This document shows positions 24,640 through 31,870 of a stretch of DNA of 31,870 bases, in pieces. A program made the translations under genes and the position numbers. Each line of letters starts with the position of its first letter. The first letter of the stretch is position 1. Source of the stretch: SHVZ01 sp044223515 (GTDB taxonomy: Bacteria > Pseudomonadota > Alphaproteobacteria > SHVZ01); NCBI GenBank assembly GCA_044223515.1, contig JBGALV010000056.1:1-31870 (forward strand), in the 5' to 3' direction. The notes under the pieces were generated by a model. The model saw only the letters and a program-made list of their open reading frames with translations. It was not told the DNA's origin and did no database searches.

Positions 24640-25607
24640 TGCAGCCGCTCCTCGACATTAGGGACCTCAGCGTCGAGTTCGCGACCGCACGTGGGCAGGT
24701 CAAGGCGCTGCGCAAGGTCGACCTTGAAGTCCGGCCGGGCCGCATCGTCGGCATCGTCGGCGAGAGCGGCTGCGGGAAGTCCACCCTGGTTTCGGCGGTC
24801 ATGGGACTGCTGGCCGGCAATGCCCATGTGACGTCGGGCTCGATCGCCTTCGAAGGCAAGGAACTGCAGAATCTGTCCGAAGAGGCCTGGCGCGACATCC
24901 GCGGCAGGCAGCTGGCCATGGTCTTCCAGGATCCGATGACCTCGCTCAACCCGGTGATGTCGATCGCGACCCAGATGATCGACATCCAGCACCGGGATCC
25001 GGGCACGCGCGCGGACAAGCTGAAGAAGGCGATCTCCTGGCTCGCCCGGGTCGGCATCGCCGATCCCGAGCAGCGGATCCAGGACTATCCTCACCGCTTC
25101 TCCGGCGGCATGCGCCAGCGCATCGCGATCGCGATGGCGCTTCTGGTCAATCCTTCGCTGCTGATCGCCGACGAGCCGACCACGGCCCTGGACGTGACGC
25201 TCGAGGCGCAGATCATTCACCTGATCAAGCAGCTCCGCGCCGAGTTCAAGGGCGCCATCCTGTTCGTCTCGCACAACCTCGGCCTCATCGCCGAGATTTG
25301 CGACGAGGTCGTGGTCATGTATGCCGGGGAGGTGGTCGAACATGCCGACATCAGGCGCCTCTTCCACGCGCCCTCACATCCCTACACCCAACTTCTGCTG
25401 ACCTGCGATCCGGCACGCATCGAGTCCGAGGAACGGACGCTTCCGACCATCGGCGGTACGGTCCCCGATCTCGCGCGGCTGCCGGGCGGCTGCATCTTCG
25501 CCGATCGCTGCCCCAGCGCCTTAGATCGCTGCCGGGCCGAAGCACCGCCGACCTACACGATCGCCGACAGCCACCACGTGCGCTGCTTCCTCCACGCCGA
25601 TGACTGA
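24639..25607 (+). CDS. ABC transporter ATP-binding protein, DppD/OppD-like
   Basis: A 322-residue ATPase of a peptide importer. Walker A GESGCGKST is at residues 41-49, Q-loop VFQDPMTSLNP from about 95, signature FSGGMRQR at 154-161, Walker B LLIADEP at 174-180, and the switch His in LFVSHN. The C-terminal oligopeptide-type extension has GGCIFADRCPSALDRC, the Cys-rich segment common in OppD/DppD. The start is GTG 24639, overlapping the permease stop by one base (TAGTG); the frame extends upstream only inside the permease gene. It overlaps the next ATPase by 8 bases. Confidence 0.95.
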   Translation: MQPLLDIRDLSVEFATARGQVKALRKVDLEVRPGRIVGIVGESGCGKSTLVSAVMGLLAGNAHVTSGSIAFEGKELQNLSEEAWRDIRGRQLAMVFQDPMTSLNPVMSIATQMIDIQHRDPGTRADKLKKAISWLARVGIADPEQRIQDYPHRFSGGMRQRIAIAMALLVNPSLLIADEPTTALDVTLEAQIIHLIKQLRAEFKGAILFVSHNLGLIAEICDEVVVMYAGEVVEHADIRRLFHAPSHPYTQLLLTCDPARIESEERTLPTIGGTVPDLARLPGGCIFADRCPSALDRCRAEAPPTYTIADSHHVRCFLHADD

Positions 25608-26577
25608 CCTGCTCTCAGTCCAGGGACTTCGTGTCCGTTTCCGGACGGTCGGCTTCGTCCGGGCGCTCGTCGACCGCATATCCGATCCCTTCATCGATGC
25701 GGTCCTGGACGTTTCGCTCAGGGTGCGTCAGGGCGAGACGCTGGGACTGGTCGGCGAGAGCGGCTCCGGCAAGACCACGCTCGCCCGCGCTGTGCTGGGA
25801 TTGGTCAACGTCCATTCCGGCAGCATCCGGGTCGAAGGCAGGGAGCTGGTGGGCCTGCGGGAAAGCGCCTACCGCGCCGTTCGCCGCGAGCTCGGCATGA
25901 TGTTCCAGGATCCGGTCGCCTCGCTGAGCCCGCGCAAGACCGTGCGCGGGCTTCTGGTCGAGCCATTCCGGATCCACGGCATCAAGGACGTCGACACCGA
26001 CAAGGAGGCCAGGCGGCTTCTTTCGATCGTCGGCCTCCATGACGGATTCCTCGGCGCCTATGCGCATCAGCTCTCCGGCGGCCAAGCGCGGCGCGTCGGC
26101 GTCGCCCGCACCCTGGCTCTCAAGCCGAAGCTGATCCTCGCCGATGAGCCGACGGCCGGGCTCGATGTCTCGGTTCAGGGCGAGATCCTGAACCTGATGA
26201 ACGAGTTGCAGCAGCAATTCGGTCTCAGCTACCTGATCGTCACCCACAATCTGCCGGTCATCCGCCACGTCAGCGACCGGCTGGCGATCATGTATCTCGG
26301 CCGACTGGTCGAGCAAGGGGCGACCCGCACCATCTTCGCCAAGCCGGCGCACCCCTATACCCAGGCGCTCCTTGCCGCGGTGCCGCAGCCGGATCCAGAC
26401 AGACGGCGCGATCAGCTCGAGCTCCAGGGAGAGATCCCGAGCCTGCGGCGGCGCCCGTCGGGATGCGAATTCCATACGCGCTGCGTCCATGCCCAGGCTC
26501 GCTGCCGCGTCGAGGCTCCGGGGCCGACTTCGCTCGGCGACGGCCGCGAGGTACGCTGCCATTTCCCGCTGATCTAG
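25600..26577 (+). CDS. ABC transporter ATP-binding protein, DppF/OppF-like
   Basis: A 325-residue second ATPase of the importer. Walker A GESGSGKTT is at residues 52-60, Q-loop MMFQDPVASLSPRK at 100-113, signature LSGGQARR at 158-165, Walker B LILADEP at 178-184, and switch His in LIVTHN. A C-terminal CEFHTRC segment matches the peptide-importer extension. It has an insertion of about 15 residues between the first strands and Walker A (RALVDRISDPFIDAV), somewhat longer than in typical DppF. The ATG lies inside the end of the dppD-like gene (8-base overlap), so it is translated from the same message. The M20 amidohydrolase follows 18 bases later. Confidence 0.95.
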   Translation: MTDLLSVQGLRVRFRTVGFVRALVDRISDPFIDAVLDVSLRVRQGETLGLVGESGSGKTTLARAVLGLVNVHSGSIRVEGRELVGLRESAYRAVRRELGMMFQDPVASLSPRKTVRGLLVEPFRIHGIKDVDTDKEARRLLSIVGLHDGFLGAYAHQLSGGQARRVGVARTLALKPKLILADEPTAGLDVSVQGEILNLMNELQQQFGLSYLIVTHNLPVIRHVSDRLAIMYLGRLVEQGATRTIFAKPAHPYTQALLAAVPQPDPDRRRDQLELQGEIPSLRRRPSGCEFHTRCVHAQARCRVEAPGPTSLGDGREVRCHFPLI

Positions 26578-26595
26578 ACTTCGAGGAATGCAGTC

Positions 26596-27771
26596 ATGAA
26601 CGTTGTCGAGCGCCTCGAGCAGGCTCATGCCGAGATGACGGCTTGGCGCCGCGACATCCATGCGCATCCCGAGCTCGGGTTCGAAGAGCAGCGGACGTCC
26701 GACCTGGTGGCGGAAAAGCTGAAGTCCTTCGGCTGCGAGGTACATCGCGGCATCGGCAGGACCGGCGTCATCGGCCGGCTGCAGGTCGGCAATTCCCCCC
26801 GCTCCATCGGGCTTCGCGCCGACATGGACGCATTGCCGATGCAGGAGGCGAACGAGTTCGCGCATCGCTCCCGCACGTCCGGCCGCATGCACGCCTGCGG
26901 CCATGACGGCCACACGACGATGCTGCTCGGCGCCGCCCAGCATCTCGCCAAGACGAAGAATTTCGACGGGACGATCAATTTCATCTTCCAGCCGGCGGAG
27001 GAAGGGCTCGGCGGCGGCAAGGCGATGATCGAGGACGGCCTGTTCACCCGCTTTCCCTGCGACTCGATCTTCGGCATGCACAATTGGCCAGGGCTTGCGG
27101 CCGGCAAGTTCGCCATCCGTCCCGGCGGCATGATGGCCGGCGGGGCGTTCTTCGACATCGCGGTGACCGGCAAGGGCGCCCATGGCGCCAAGCCGGAGAG
27201 CGGCATCGATCCGGTCCTGGTCGCGAGCCACATCGTCACGGCGCTGCAGTCGATCGTCTCGCGCAACATCCGGCCGTCGGACACCGCGGTGCTCAGCTGC
27301 ACGCAGATCCACGGCGGGGATGCCTACAACGTGATCCCGCAGGAAGCTGTCATTCGCGGCACCGCGCGCGCCTTCTCGACCGATACTCTGACGCTGATCG
27401 AGACCAATATGCGGCGAGTTGCCGAAAGCGTCGCGGCCGGCTTCGGCGCCACCGCCGCCCTCGACTTCCGCCTTATCTTCCTGCCGACCGTCAACGACGC
27501 CAGGGAGACGACCTTCATCGCCGATACCGCCGCCGAACTTGTCGGCGAGGACAACGTCAATCGCGACGGGCCGCTGATCATGGCGTCGGAGGACTTCTCT
27601 TACATGCTCAACGCCGTCCCCGGCGCCTACATGATGATCGGCAACGGAGAAGGCGTCGGCGGCTGTGCCGTGCACAACCCGTCATACGACTTCAACGACG
27701 AGATCCTGCCCCTCGGCGCCAGCGTTTTCGTCCGACTGGCCGAGCGGAAGCTGGAGCGCCTCCCGCGGTAG
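26596..27771 (+). CDS. M20-family amidohydrolase (hippurate hydrolase / N-acyl-amino-acid hydrolase type)
   Basis: A 391-residue cytosolic metal-dependent amidohydrolase. Metal-site residues are visible: Cys101 and His103 (HACGHDGHT), Glu135/Glu136 (QPAEEG), His162 (GMHNWP) and a C-terminal His (AVHNPSYDFND). The dimerisation-domain region KGAHGAKPE is also present. Members hydrolyse N-acyl or N-benzoyl amino acids, indole-3-acetyl-amino acids, or related amides. As last gene of the importer operon it probably deacylates or cleaves the imported compound, so the ABC system may carry N-acyl amino acids or short peptides. The ATG at 26596 has a weak ribosome site (GAGGAA). Confidence 0.94.
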   Translation: MNVVERLEQAHAEMTAWRRDIHAHPELGFEEQRTSDLVAEKLKSFGCEVHRGIGRTGVIGRLQVGNSPRSIGLRADMDALPMQEANEFAHRSRTSGRMHACGHDGHTTMLLGAAQHLAKTKNFDGTINFIFQPAEEGLGGGKAMIEDGLFTRFPCDSIFGMHNWPGLAAGKFAIRPGGMMAGGAFFDIAVTGKGAHGAKPESGIDPVLVASHIVTALQSIVSRNIRPSDTAVLSCTQIHGGDAYNVIPQEAVIRGTARAFSTDTLTLIETNMRRVAESVAAGFGATAALDFRLIFLPTVNDARETTFIADTAAELVGEDNVNRDGPLIMASEDFSYMLNAVPGAYMMIGNGEGVGGCAVHNPSYDFNDEILPLGASVFVRLAERKLERLPR

Positions 27772-27835
27772 CGACATACCAAAGGCGGGTCTCACTTATG
27801 TCACGGGGGACCTGAGCCAAAACTGGGAAACCTCG

Positions 27836-27854
27836 GTGCCGAGTCGGCGTTTTT
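27836..27854 (+). terminator. Possible intrinsic terminator after the importer operon
   Basis: A 6-base-pair stem with two G-U pairs (27836-27841 and 27845-27850), a 3-base loop, and a run of five T (27850-27854) lie 65 bases after the M20 stop. The stem is short. The same bases also read as GGAAA-N17-CGTT (27826-27851), one mismatch from an EcfG promoter for the following gene, so the assignment is uncertain. Confidence 0.4.
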
Positions 27855-27894
27855 CCTTACCGATCAGCTTTGCATCGGGGGAAAAGGAGCCGAC

Positions 27895-28236
27895 ATGAAA
27901 GCGACCACTCTCCGTCTGGCCGCGCTTGCCACTGTCGTGACGCTGGCTGCCACCGCGCCCGCGTTTGCCCAGCGGCACCACCACGGCGGCAACAATGCGG
28001 CCGGCGCGGCGGCCATCGGCCTGCTCGGCGGCCTTGCGCTCGGCGCCGCTCTTTCGCCGCAACCCGCGCCGCCGCCCCCGGCCGTCTACTATACGCCGGC
28101 CCCCGTATACGCTGGCCCGAGCCCCCACGTCGATTGGTGCAGCCGGAACACGCCCGGATACAACGCCTATGACAATACCTACCAGGGGTATTATGCCGGC
28201 GAGCGCATCGTCTGCCGCTCGCCGTACGGCGGCTAG
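27895..28236 (+). CDS. BA14K-like small secreted protein
   Basis: A 113-residue protein with a clear signal peptide (LAALATVVTLAATAPAFAQ, cleavage likely after the AFA at residue 25). A His/Gly-rich stretch and a Gly/Ala hydrophobic segment (AAIGLLGGLALGAAL, possibly membrane-associated) follow, then a Pro/Tyr-rich spacer. The C-terminus, WCSRNTPGYNAYDNTYQGY followed by a final Cys and SPYGG, matches the Brucella BA14K lectin-like family pattern (C, then Y-D, T-Y-x-G-Y, C). A good ribosome site (AAAAGGAG) precedes ATG 27895. It is a likely outer-surface or periplasmic protein. Its stop overlaps the convergent permease stop by 4 bases (CTAG). Confidence 0.82.
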   Translation: MKATTLRLAALATVVTLAATAPAFAQRHHHGGNNAAGAAAIGLLGGLALGAALSPQPAPPPPAVYYTPAPVYAGPSPHVDWCSRNTPGYNAYDNTYQGYYAGERIVCRSPYGG

Positions 28237-29177
28237 AGCTTGTCGCGCGTCCGCGGATCGAGGGCGGCCGCGGCAAGGTCCGAGAGCAAGGTCGAGACCG
28301 CGAACAGCACGGTCGTGACCATCACGGCCCCCATGACGATCGGATAGTTCCGGCTGTTGACCGACTCGAAGACGAGCCGGCCAACGCCGGGCCGATTGAA
28401 AACAATTTCCGCGAAGACCGCTCCCGACAGAAGGCGTCCCATGCCAACGCCAAGGAGCGCGACGGTCGGCAGGATCGCGAGCTTCAATGCATAGTGATAG
28501 ATGATCTTCCCGCGCGAGAGCCCGAAGGCGCGCGCCGTTCGTATGTGGTTCTCCCCCATAATCTCGAGCATGGAGGCCCGCACGAGACGCGCAAGGAAGC
28601 CCACCCAGCCGAGCCCAATGGCGACGGCCGGCAGCACCAGGTGCCAAGCCTGGGTCAGATGGTCACCGGGCGGCCCGGCGCCGAGCGCGGGGAACCAGCG
28701 AAGAGAAACCGCGAAGATCAGCAGCAGGTAGATCGCGATCACGAAGGACGGAACCGCGATCGCGGCGACCGAGAAAATGCCGGTCAGCCGGTCGAGCCAG
28801 CTGCCCCGGTGCACCGCGGAATAGCAGCCGAGCGGAATCCCCAGGAGAACCGCCCACCCCAATCCGGCCAGTGCCAGCACGACCGTGTAGGGCAGCTCGT
28901 TGAAGACGATCGCGGCGACGCTCTTTGACGTCCAGACGTCGACGCCCAGGTTCCCGCTGAGCACATTGCCGAAAAATCGCAGCAGCTGGATCGGGACCGG
29001 CTGGTCGAGCCCCATGCGCGCCGTGAAATCCCGCACCATCTCCGGCGTCGCCCTCGGGCCTAGCGCGATCGAGGCGGGATCGCCCGGCACCAGGTGAATC
29101 ATCGTGAACAGGATCGTCATCGCGACCGCGACGATCGCCGTCATCAGGCCCAGGCGCTTGAGCGCGTAGAGCAGCAT
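28233..29177 (-). CDS. ABC transporter permease, DppB/OppB-like
   Basis: A 314-residue inner-membrane permease. The N-terminal helix is followed by the DppB-type loop (LVPGDPASIALG, then the MGLDQPVPIQLLRF segment and GNLGVDVWTS). About six helices are present, with the EAA loop ARAFGLSRGKIIYHYALK and C-terminal FNRPGVGRLV. This is the missing half of the permease dimer of the importer at 22128-26577, yet it lies on the opposite strand behind a CocE/NonD hydrolase whose stop it overlaps by one base (TGATG). Either it serves that importer in trans, or it belongs to another system. The ATG is at 29177. Confidence 0.95.
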   Translation of the reverse strand: MLLYALKRLGLMTAIVAVAMTILFTMIHLVPGDPASIALGPRATPEMVRDFTARMGLDQPVPIQLLRFFGNVLSGNLGVDVWTSKSVAAIVFNELPYTVVLALAGLGWAVLLGIPLGCYSAVHRGSWLDRLTGIFSVAAIAVPSFVIAIYLLLIFAVSLRWFPALGAGPPGDHLTQAWHLVLPAVAIGLGWVGFLARLVRASMLEIMGENHIRTARAFGLSRGKIIYHYALKLAILPTVALLGVGMGRLLSGAVFAEIVFNRPGVGRLVFESVNSRNYPIVMGAVMVTTVLFAVSTLLSDLAAAALDPRTRDKL

Positions 29178-31201
29178 CAGACCAGATCCCTCGCGATCTT
29201 CTGTTCCCAGGTCTTAGCGTCGATGCGCACGCCGGCATCAAAGACGTCGAGATTGGTCACCAGCCGGAAATGCGTAGCATCGCAGGTGAGCGTGACTCCA
29301 GTGCGGATCTCGGCATTCCACTCCGGCCGCTCCATCTTGAAGGTGCAGGTGACCACGGATTCCGCCGCGAGCGGATCATCGTCCCGCACACGGAAGATGT
29401 TGGCCTTCACGGTTTCGAGGATGGTGCCGCTATGCGCCATCTTGAGACGTCCGTCGTCGCGATGGATCGCGTATTCGGTGATGCCGGTCGAGATGTCGGT
29501 GGTCAGCTCACGCACGATCTTGGCCGGCCGCAGCGTCTCAACCGCGATCATCGGCGCGCCTTCCGGTTCCTCGAAGTTCGGAACCTTAGCATCCTCGGTC
29601 CGCGGCGGCCGGACGGGCAGCGTGAAGCGGCTCTCGCCCGTAGCGATCGACAGCGTGGCGCGATCGGGCGACGGATAGAGGATCGGCCAATAGGCGGTCG
29701 AGATCGCCACGCGCAGACGATGGCCCTTGGGGAAGACGTGGCCTACCTCGTTGAGCTGGAGGCGGACCTTATAGGTCTTGCCGGGCTCGAGCGCGGTCGG
29801 ATGCTCGTGGCTTTCGCGGTGCGTGAGATTGAGCACGCCATAGGTCACGCGCAGCACCGTGCCGTCCGGCCTGATGTCGGAGAGACGCGCGATCAGGTTG
29901 GCGCGCGGCTTGTCGGAAGAGATCGAAAGCTCGGCGACCGGTGCGCCCAGGATCTCCAGCGGCTCGGGAAGCACGCCGGAATCGAAGACGAGCGAGCCAC
30001 CGTCATCCTGGCGCTGATCGGTCGGCAGCTCCGGCCCGACGCCGCCGAGGCCGAAGGGACACCACTCGCCACTGGCGACGCCGACCGTCTCCGGCGAGCG
30101 GATCGAGACCAAGGGCCCCTTCCCTCCGCTCTCGGACAGCGTGTTCGGCAGCAGCGTGTAGGCGCGGTCCTTGATGTTCGGCGAAGGCCAGGAAGGCTCG
30201 TTGACCCAGCGGCCCGGCCGCACGTCGTAGAAGGTCTTCGGTGGCACCGACTCCTGCATCCAGGCCTTGACCATCGGCTCGGCCATGATGCCGGTGTCTT
30301 TGCCCTTCAGCCAATGATCCCACCAGCGGAGCTGCTCCTGCAGGTAGCCAATCATCGGCCCCGGATAGGCGAAATGCGGCCGGCCATGGCCCCAGGGCCC
30401 GACGAGCGCCTTCTTCGGACAGGTCAGTCCCTTCATCATCCGGAACACGGCGTTCGAATAGCCGTCGACCCAGCCGCCGATCGCATAGACCGCGCATTGG
30501 ATGTCGGCGTAGTTCTCGCAGATCGAGCCGTGCTTCCAGAAGGCGTCGCGGCGCTGATGGGTGATCCAGTCGCCGATCTGCGGGTGCATCGTCTTCAGGC
30601 GCTCGTCCCACATCGTCCGCCAGCGCTCGCCGACGATGGCCGGATCCGGTGGCCGCGCGCGCTGCGCGAAGAATTGCTGACCCCAGGACAGCATGTCATT
30701 GAGCAGCGCGCCGCCCATGTAATGCATGTCGTCGGCATAACGATCGTCGGTCGAGACCACCGTGATGATCGCCTTCAGCTCCGGCGGCCGGACGGCCGCC
30801 ACCTGGAGCGAGTTGAAGCCGCCCCAGGATCCGCCGAACATCCCGACCTTGCCGGTGCACCAGGGCTGCCTGGCGATCCAGCCGATCACCTCGGCGCCGT
30901 CCTCGATCTCCTGCTTCAGGTACTCGTCGTACATGATGCCTTCGGAGTCGCCGCCGCCACGGCAATCGACCCGGAGCGAGGCATAGCCGTGACCGGCGAG
31001 ATAGGCGTGTGTCTGGGCGTCGCGCCGCGCGGTGAAGTCGCGCTTGCGGTAGGGGATGTACTCCATGATCGCCGGCACCGGGTTCTTCTCGGCGTCCTCC
31101 GGGATCCAGAGCTTCGCCGCGACCCTGGAGCCGTCTTTCAGCGGGATGAAGATGTTCTCGACGACGCGAATGGACTGCGGCAGCTTTTCTACGACCCGCA
31201 T
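29177..31201 (-). CDS. CocE/NonD family hydrolase
   Basis: A 674-residue serine hydrolase of the X-Pro dipeptidyl-peptidase (S15)/cocaine-esterase type. The N-terminal alpha/beta domain has the nucleophile elbow GGSWGG (Ser125), the probable acid in GGWVDGYSN and the His in GPWGHG. The C-terminal jelly-roll domain follows from about residue 440 (GAPVAELSISSDKP, then GHRLRVAISTAYWP). It cleaves esters or amides, or Pro-containing dipeptides in S15 members. ATG 31201 is chosen because it has a GGGGGA ribosome site; the frame to 31342 crosses the divergent paralogue. Co-transcribed with the DppB-like permease. No signal peptide is seen, so it is cytoplasmic. Confidence 0.94.
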   Translation of the reverse strand: MRVVEKLPQSIRVVENIFIPLKDGSRVAAKLWIPEDAEKNPVPAIMEYIPYRKRDFTARRDAQTHAYLAGHGYASLRVDCRGGGDSEGIMYDEYLKQEIEDGAEVIGWIARQPWCTGKVGMFGGSWGGFNSLQVAAVRPPELKAIITVVSTDDRYADDMHYMGGALLNDMLSWGQQFFAQRARPPDPAIVGERWRTMWDERLKTMHPQIGDWITHQRRDAFWKHGSICENYADIQCAVYAIGGWVDGYSNAVFRMMKGLTCPKKALVGPWGHGRPHFAYPGPMIGYLQEQLRWWDHWLKGKDTGIMAEPMVKAWMQESVPPKTFYDVRPGRWVNEPSWPSPNIKDRAYTLLPNTLSESGGKGPLVSIRSPETVGVASGEWCPFGLGGVGPELPTDQRQDDGGSLVFDSGVLPEPLEILGAPVAELSISSDKPRANLIARLSDIRPDGTVLRVTYGVLNLTHRESHEHPTALEPGKTYKVRLQLNEVGHVFPKGHRLRVAISTAYWPILYPSPDRATLSIATGESRFTLPVRPPRTEDAKVPNFEEPEGAPMIAVETLRPAKIVRELTTDISTGITEYAIHRDDGRLKMAHSGTILETVKANIFRVRDDDPLAAESVVTCTFKMERPEWNAEIRTGVTLTCDATHFRLVTNLDVFDAGVRIDAKTWEQKIARDLV

Positions 31202-31210
31202 CGTTTCCCC
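31151..31210 (+). repeat. 60-base direct repeat, first copy
   Basis: These 60 bases are identical to 31811-31870 in the same orientation, 660 bases apart. This copy lies over the start of the minus-strand CocE/NonD gene, where it is coherent coding sequence, so it is the native location. Confidence 0.95.
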
Positions 31211-31280
31211 CGGCCCGTTTCCTCGCAGTTTGAGGCAAGCCGGCGACCTTACGCAATCGAATGACACCAGGGGCGCACCG

Positions 31281-31870
31281 ATGACCGTAATCGTGAAGTC
31301 CTTCCCGCGGAGCGTGCGGGAGATCGAAACGATGTGGATCACCCTGGCCGACGGCGCCCGCCTGGCCGCCCGGGTCTGGATGCCCGAGGACGCCGAGAAG
31401 AACCCGGTGCCGGCGATCCTGGAATACCTGCCCTATCGCCGTCGCGACGGGACCGCGACCCGAGATGCCCTGATGCATCCCTATATCGCCGGCCACGGCT
31501 ATGCCTGCATCCGTGTCGACCAGCGGGGGTCGGGCGACTCCGACGGGGTGCTGACCGACGAATATCTGCCGCAGGAGCTCTCCGACGGCGTCGAGATCAT
31601 CGCCTGGCTGGCCGGGCAGTCGTGGTGCTCTGGCAATGTGGGGATGATCGGCAACTCCTGGGGCGGCTTCAACGGGCTGCAGATCGCAGCGCTCCGCCCG
31701 CCGGCGCTGAAGGCGATCATCACCTCGTGCTCGACCGACGACCGCTACGCCGACGACGTCCACTACATGGGCGGCTGCTCGATCAACGACAATCTGCGCT
31801 GGGCATCGACGATGTTCTCGACGACGCGAATGGACTGCGGCAGCTTTTCTACGACCCGCATCGTTTCCCC
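31281..31870 (+). CDS. CocE/NonD family hydrolase paralogue (3' end missing and disturbed)
   Basis: This gene is divergent from, and clearly homologous to, the minus-strand CocE/NonD gene: shared PEDAEKNPVPAI, STDDRYADD and HYMGG segments, and nucleophile elbow GNSWGG (Ser126). ATG 31281 has an AGGGG ribosome site. The frame is open to the window end. Coding is family-like to about 31820 (NDNLRWASTMF). From 31811 the DNA is a copy of 31151-31210, and the translated residues no longer resemble the paralogue, which continues QQRARPPDP-like at that point. The 3' three-quarters are therefore absent. The likely cause is a chimeric contig end. Confidence 0.85.
   Translation, partial: MTVIVKSFPRSVREIETMWITLADGARLAARVWMPEDAEKNPVPAILEYLPYRRRDGTATRDALMHPYIAGHGYACIRVDQRGSGDSDGVLTDEYLPQELSDGVEIIAWLAGQSWCSGNVGMIGNSWGGFNGLQIAALRPPALKAIITSCSTDDRYADDVHYMGGCSINDNLRWASTMFSTTRMDCGSFSTTRIVS
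31811..31870 (+). repeat. 60-base direct repeat, second copy at the window end
   Basis: Exact copy of 31151-31210 that ends with the window. Bases just before it differ (GAC here, GAA there). It replaces expected coding sequence of the plus-strand CocE/NonD gene, so it is foreign at this position. Confidence 0.95.

Noticed and set aside
27831..27854. Sequence resembling the 3' end of a Cas9 guide scaffold (CGGTGCCGAGTCGGCGTTTTT)
   Set aside because: Only the short hairpin and T run are shared. There is no CRISPR repeat, anti-repeat or cas gene, so the likeness is coincidental.
29270..31264. 664-residue open frame antisense to the CocE/NonD gene
   Set aside because: Same type of shadow, rich in Arg/Asp/Gly/Leu with no recognisable domain. 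The minus-strand gene has all hydrolase motifs.

Overview
The window is dense, GC-rich bacterial chromosomal sequence, most likely from an alphaproteobacterium (Hyphomicrobiales- or Reyranella-like; genus not assignable by eye). Supporting signs are GGAAC-N16-CGTT promoters of the alphaproteobacterial general-stress sigma factor EcfG, a BA14K-type small secreted protein, a short Asn/Gln-rich protein common in rhizobia and relatives, and many MmgE/PrpD, hydantoinase and tripartite-transporter genes. I see no rRNA, tRNA, CRISPR array, insertion sequence or phage gene. No gene-free stretch exceeds about 155 bases.

Layout. (1) 1-4791 (+): a tightly packed operon with the 3' part of a TctB-like transporter subunit, TctA permease, an MmgE/PrpD protein, and two SDR proteins with degenerate active sites. 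(2) 4796-9460: a convergent glutathione S-transferase gene, then the HyuB/HyuA pair of the hydantoinase/5-oxoprolinase family. Together with (1) this looks like uptake and breakdown of an unidentified carboxylate or cyclic amide. (3) 9464-12778: YjbQ, a PRC-barrel protein behind an EcfG-type promoter, a four-PAS protein with no output domain, and a peroxiredoxin. (4) 12910-17183 (-): part of the aerobic benzoyl-CoA epoxidation (box) pathway: alpha/beta hydrolase, hotdog thioesterase, BoxC, BoxB. The reductase BoxA and the CoA ligase are not in the window. An enolase-superfamily gene diverges from this operon. (5) 18536-21974: DUF4142 protein, a classical SDR, two coupled small disordered proteins behind a second EcfG-type promoter, an isochorismatase-like hydrolase, a small hypothetical protein and a membrane protein. 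(6) 22128-31870: a dipeptide/oligopeptide ABC transporter whose parts are split between strands. The binding protein, DppC-like permease, two ATPases and an M20 amidohydrolase are on +; the DppB-like permease is on -, co-transcribed with a CocE/NonD hydrolase. A second, divergent CocE/NonD paralogue runs off the right end.

The right edge is anomalous: the last 60 bases (31811-31870) exactly duplicate 31151-31210 and interrupt the second CocE gene. This is probably an assembly artefact, otherwise a real rearrangement.

No clearly new defence or mobile system was found. The best leads are the split peptide importer with paired CocE hydrolases, the active-site-degenerate SDR pair inside a transporter operon, the compact box sub-operon without BoxA, and the inferred EcfG stress genes.
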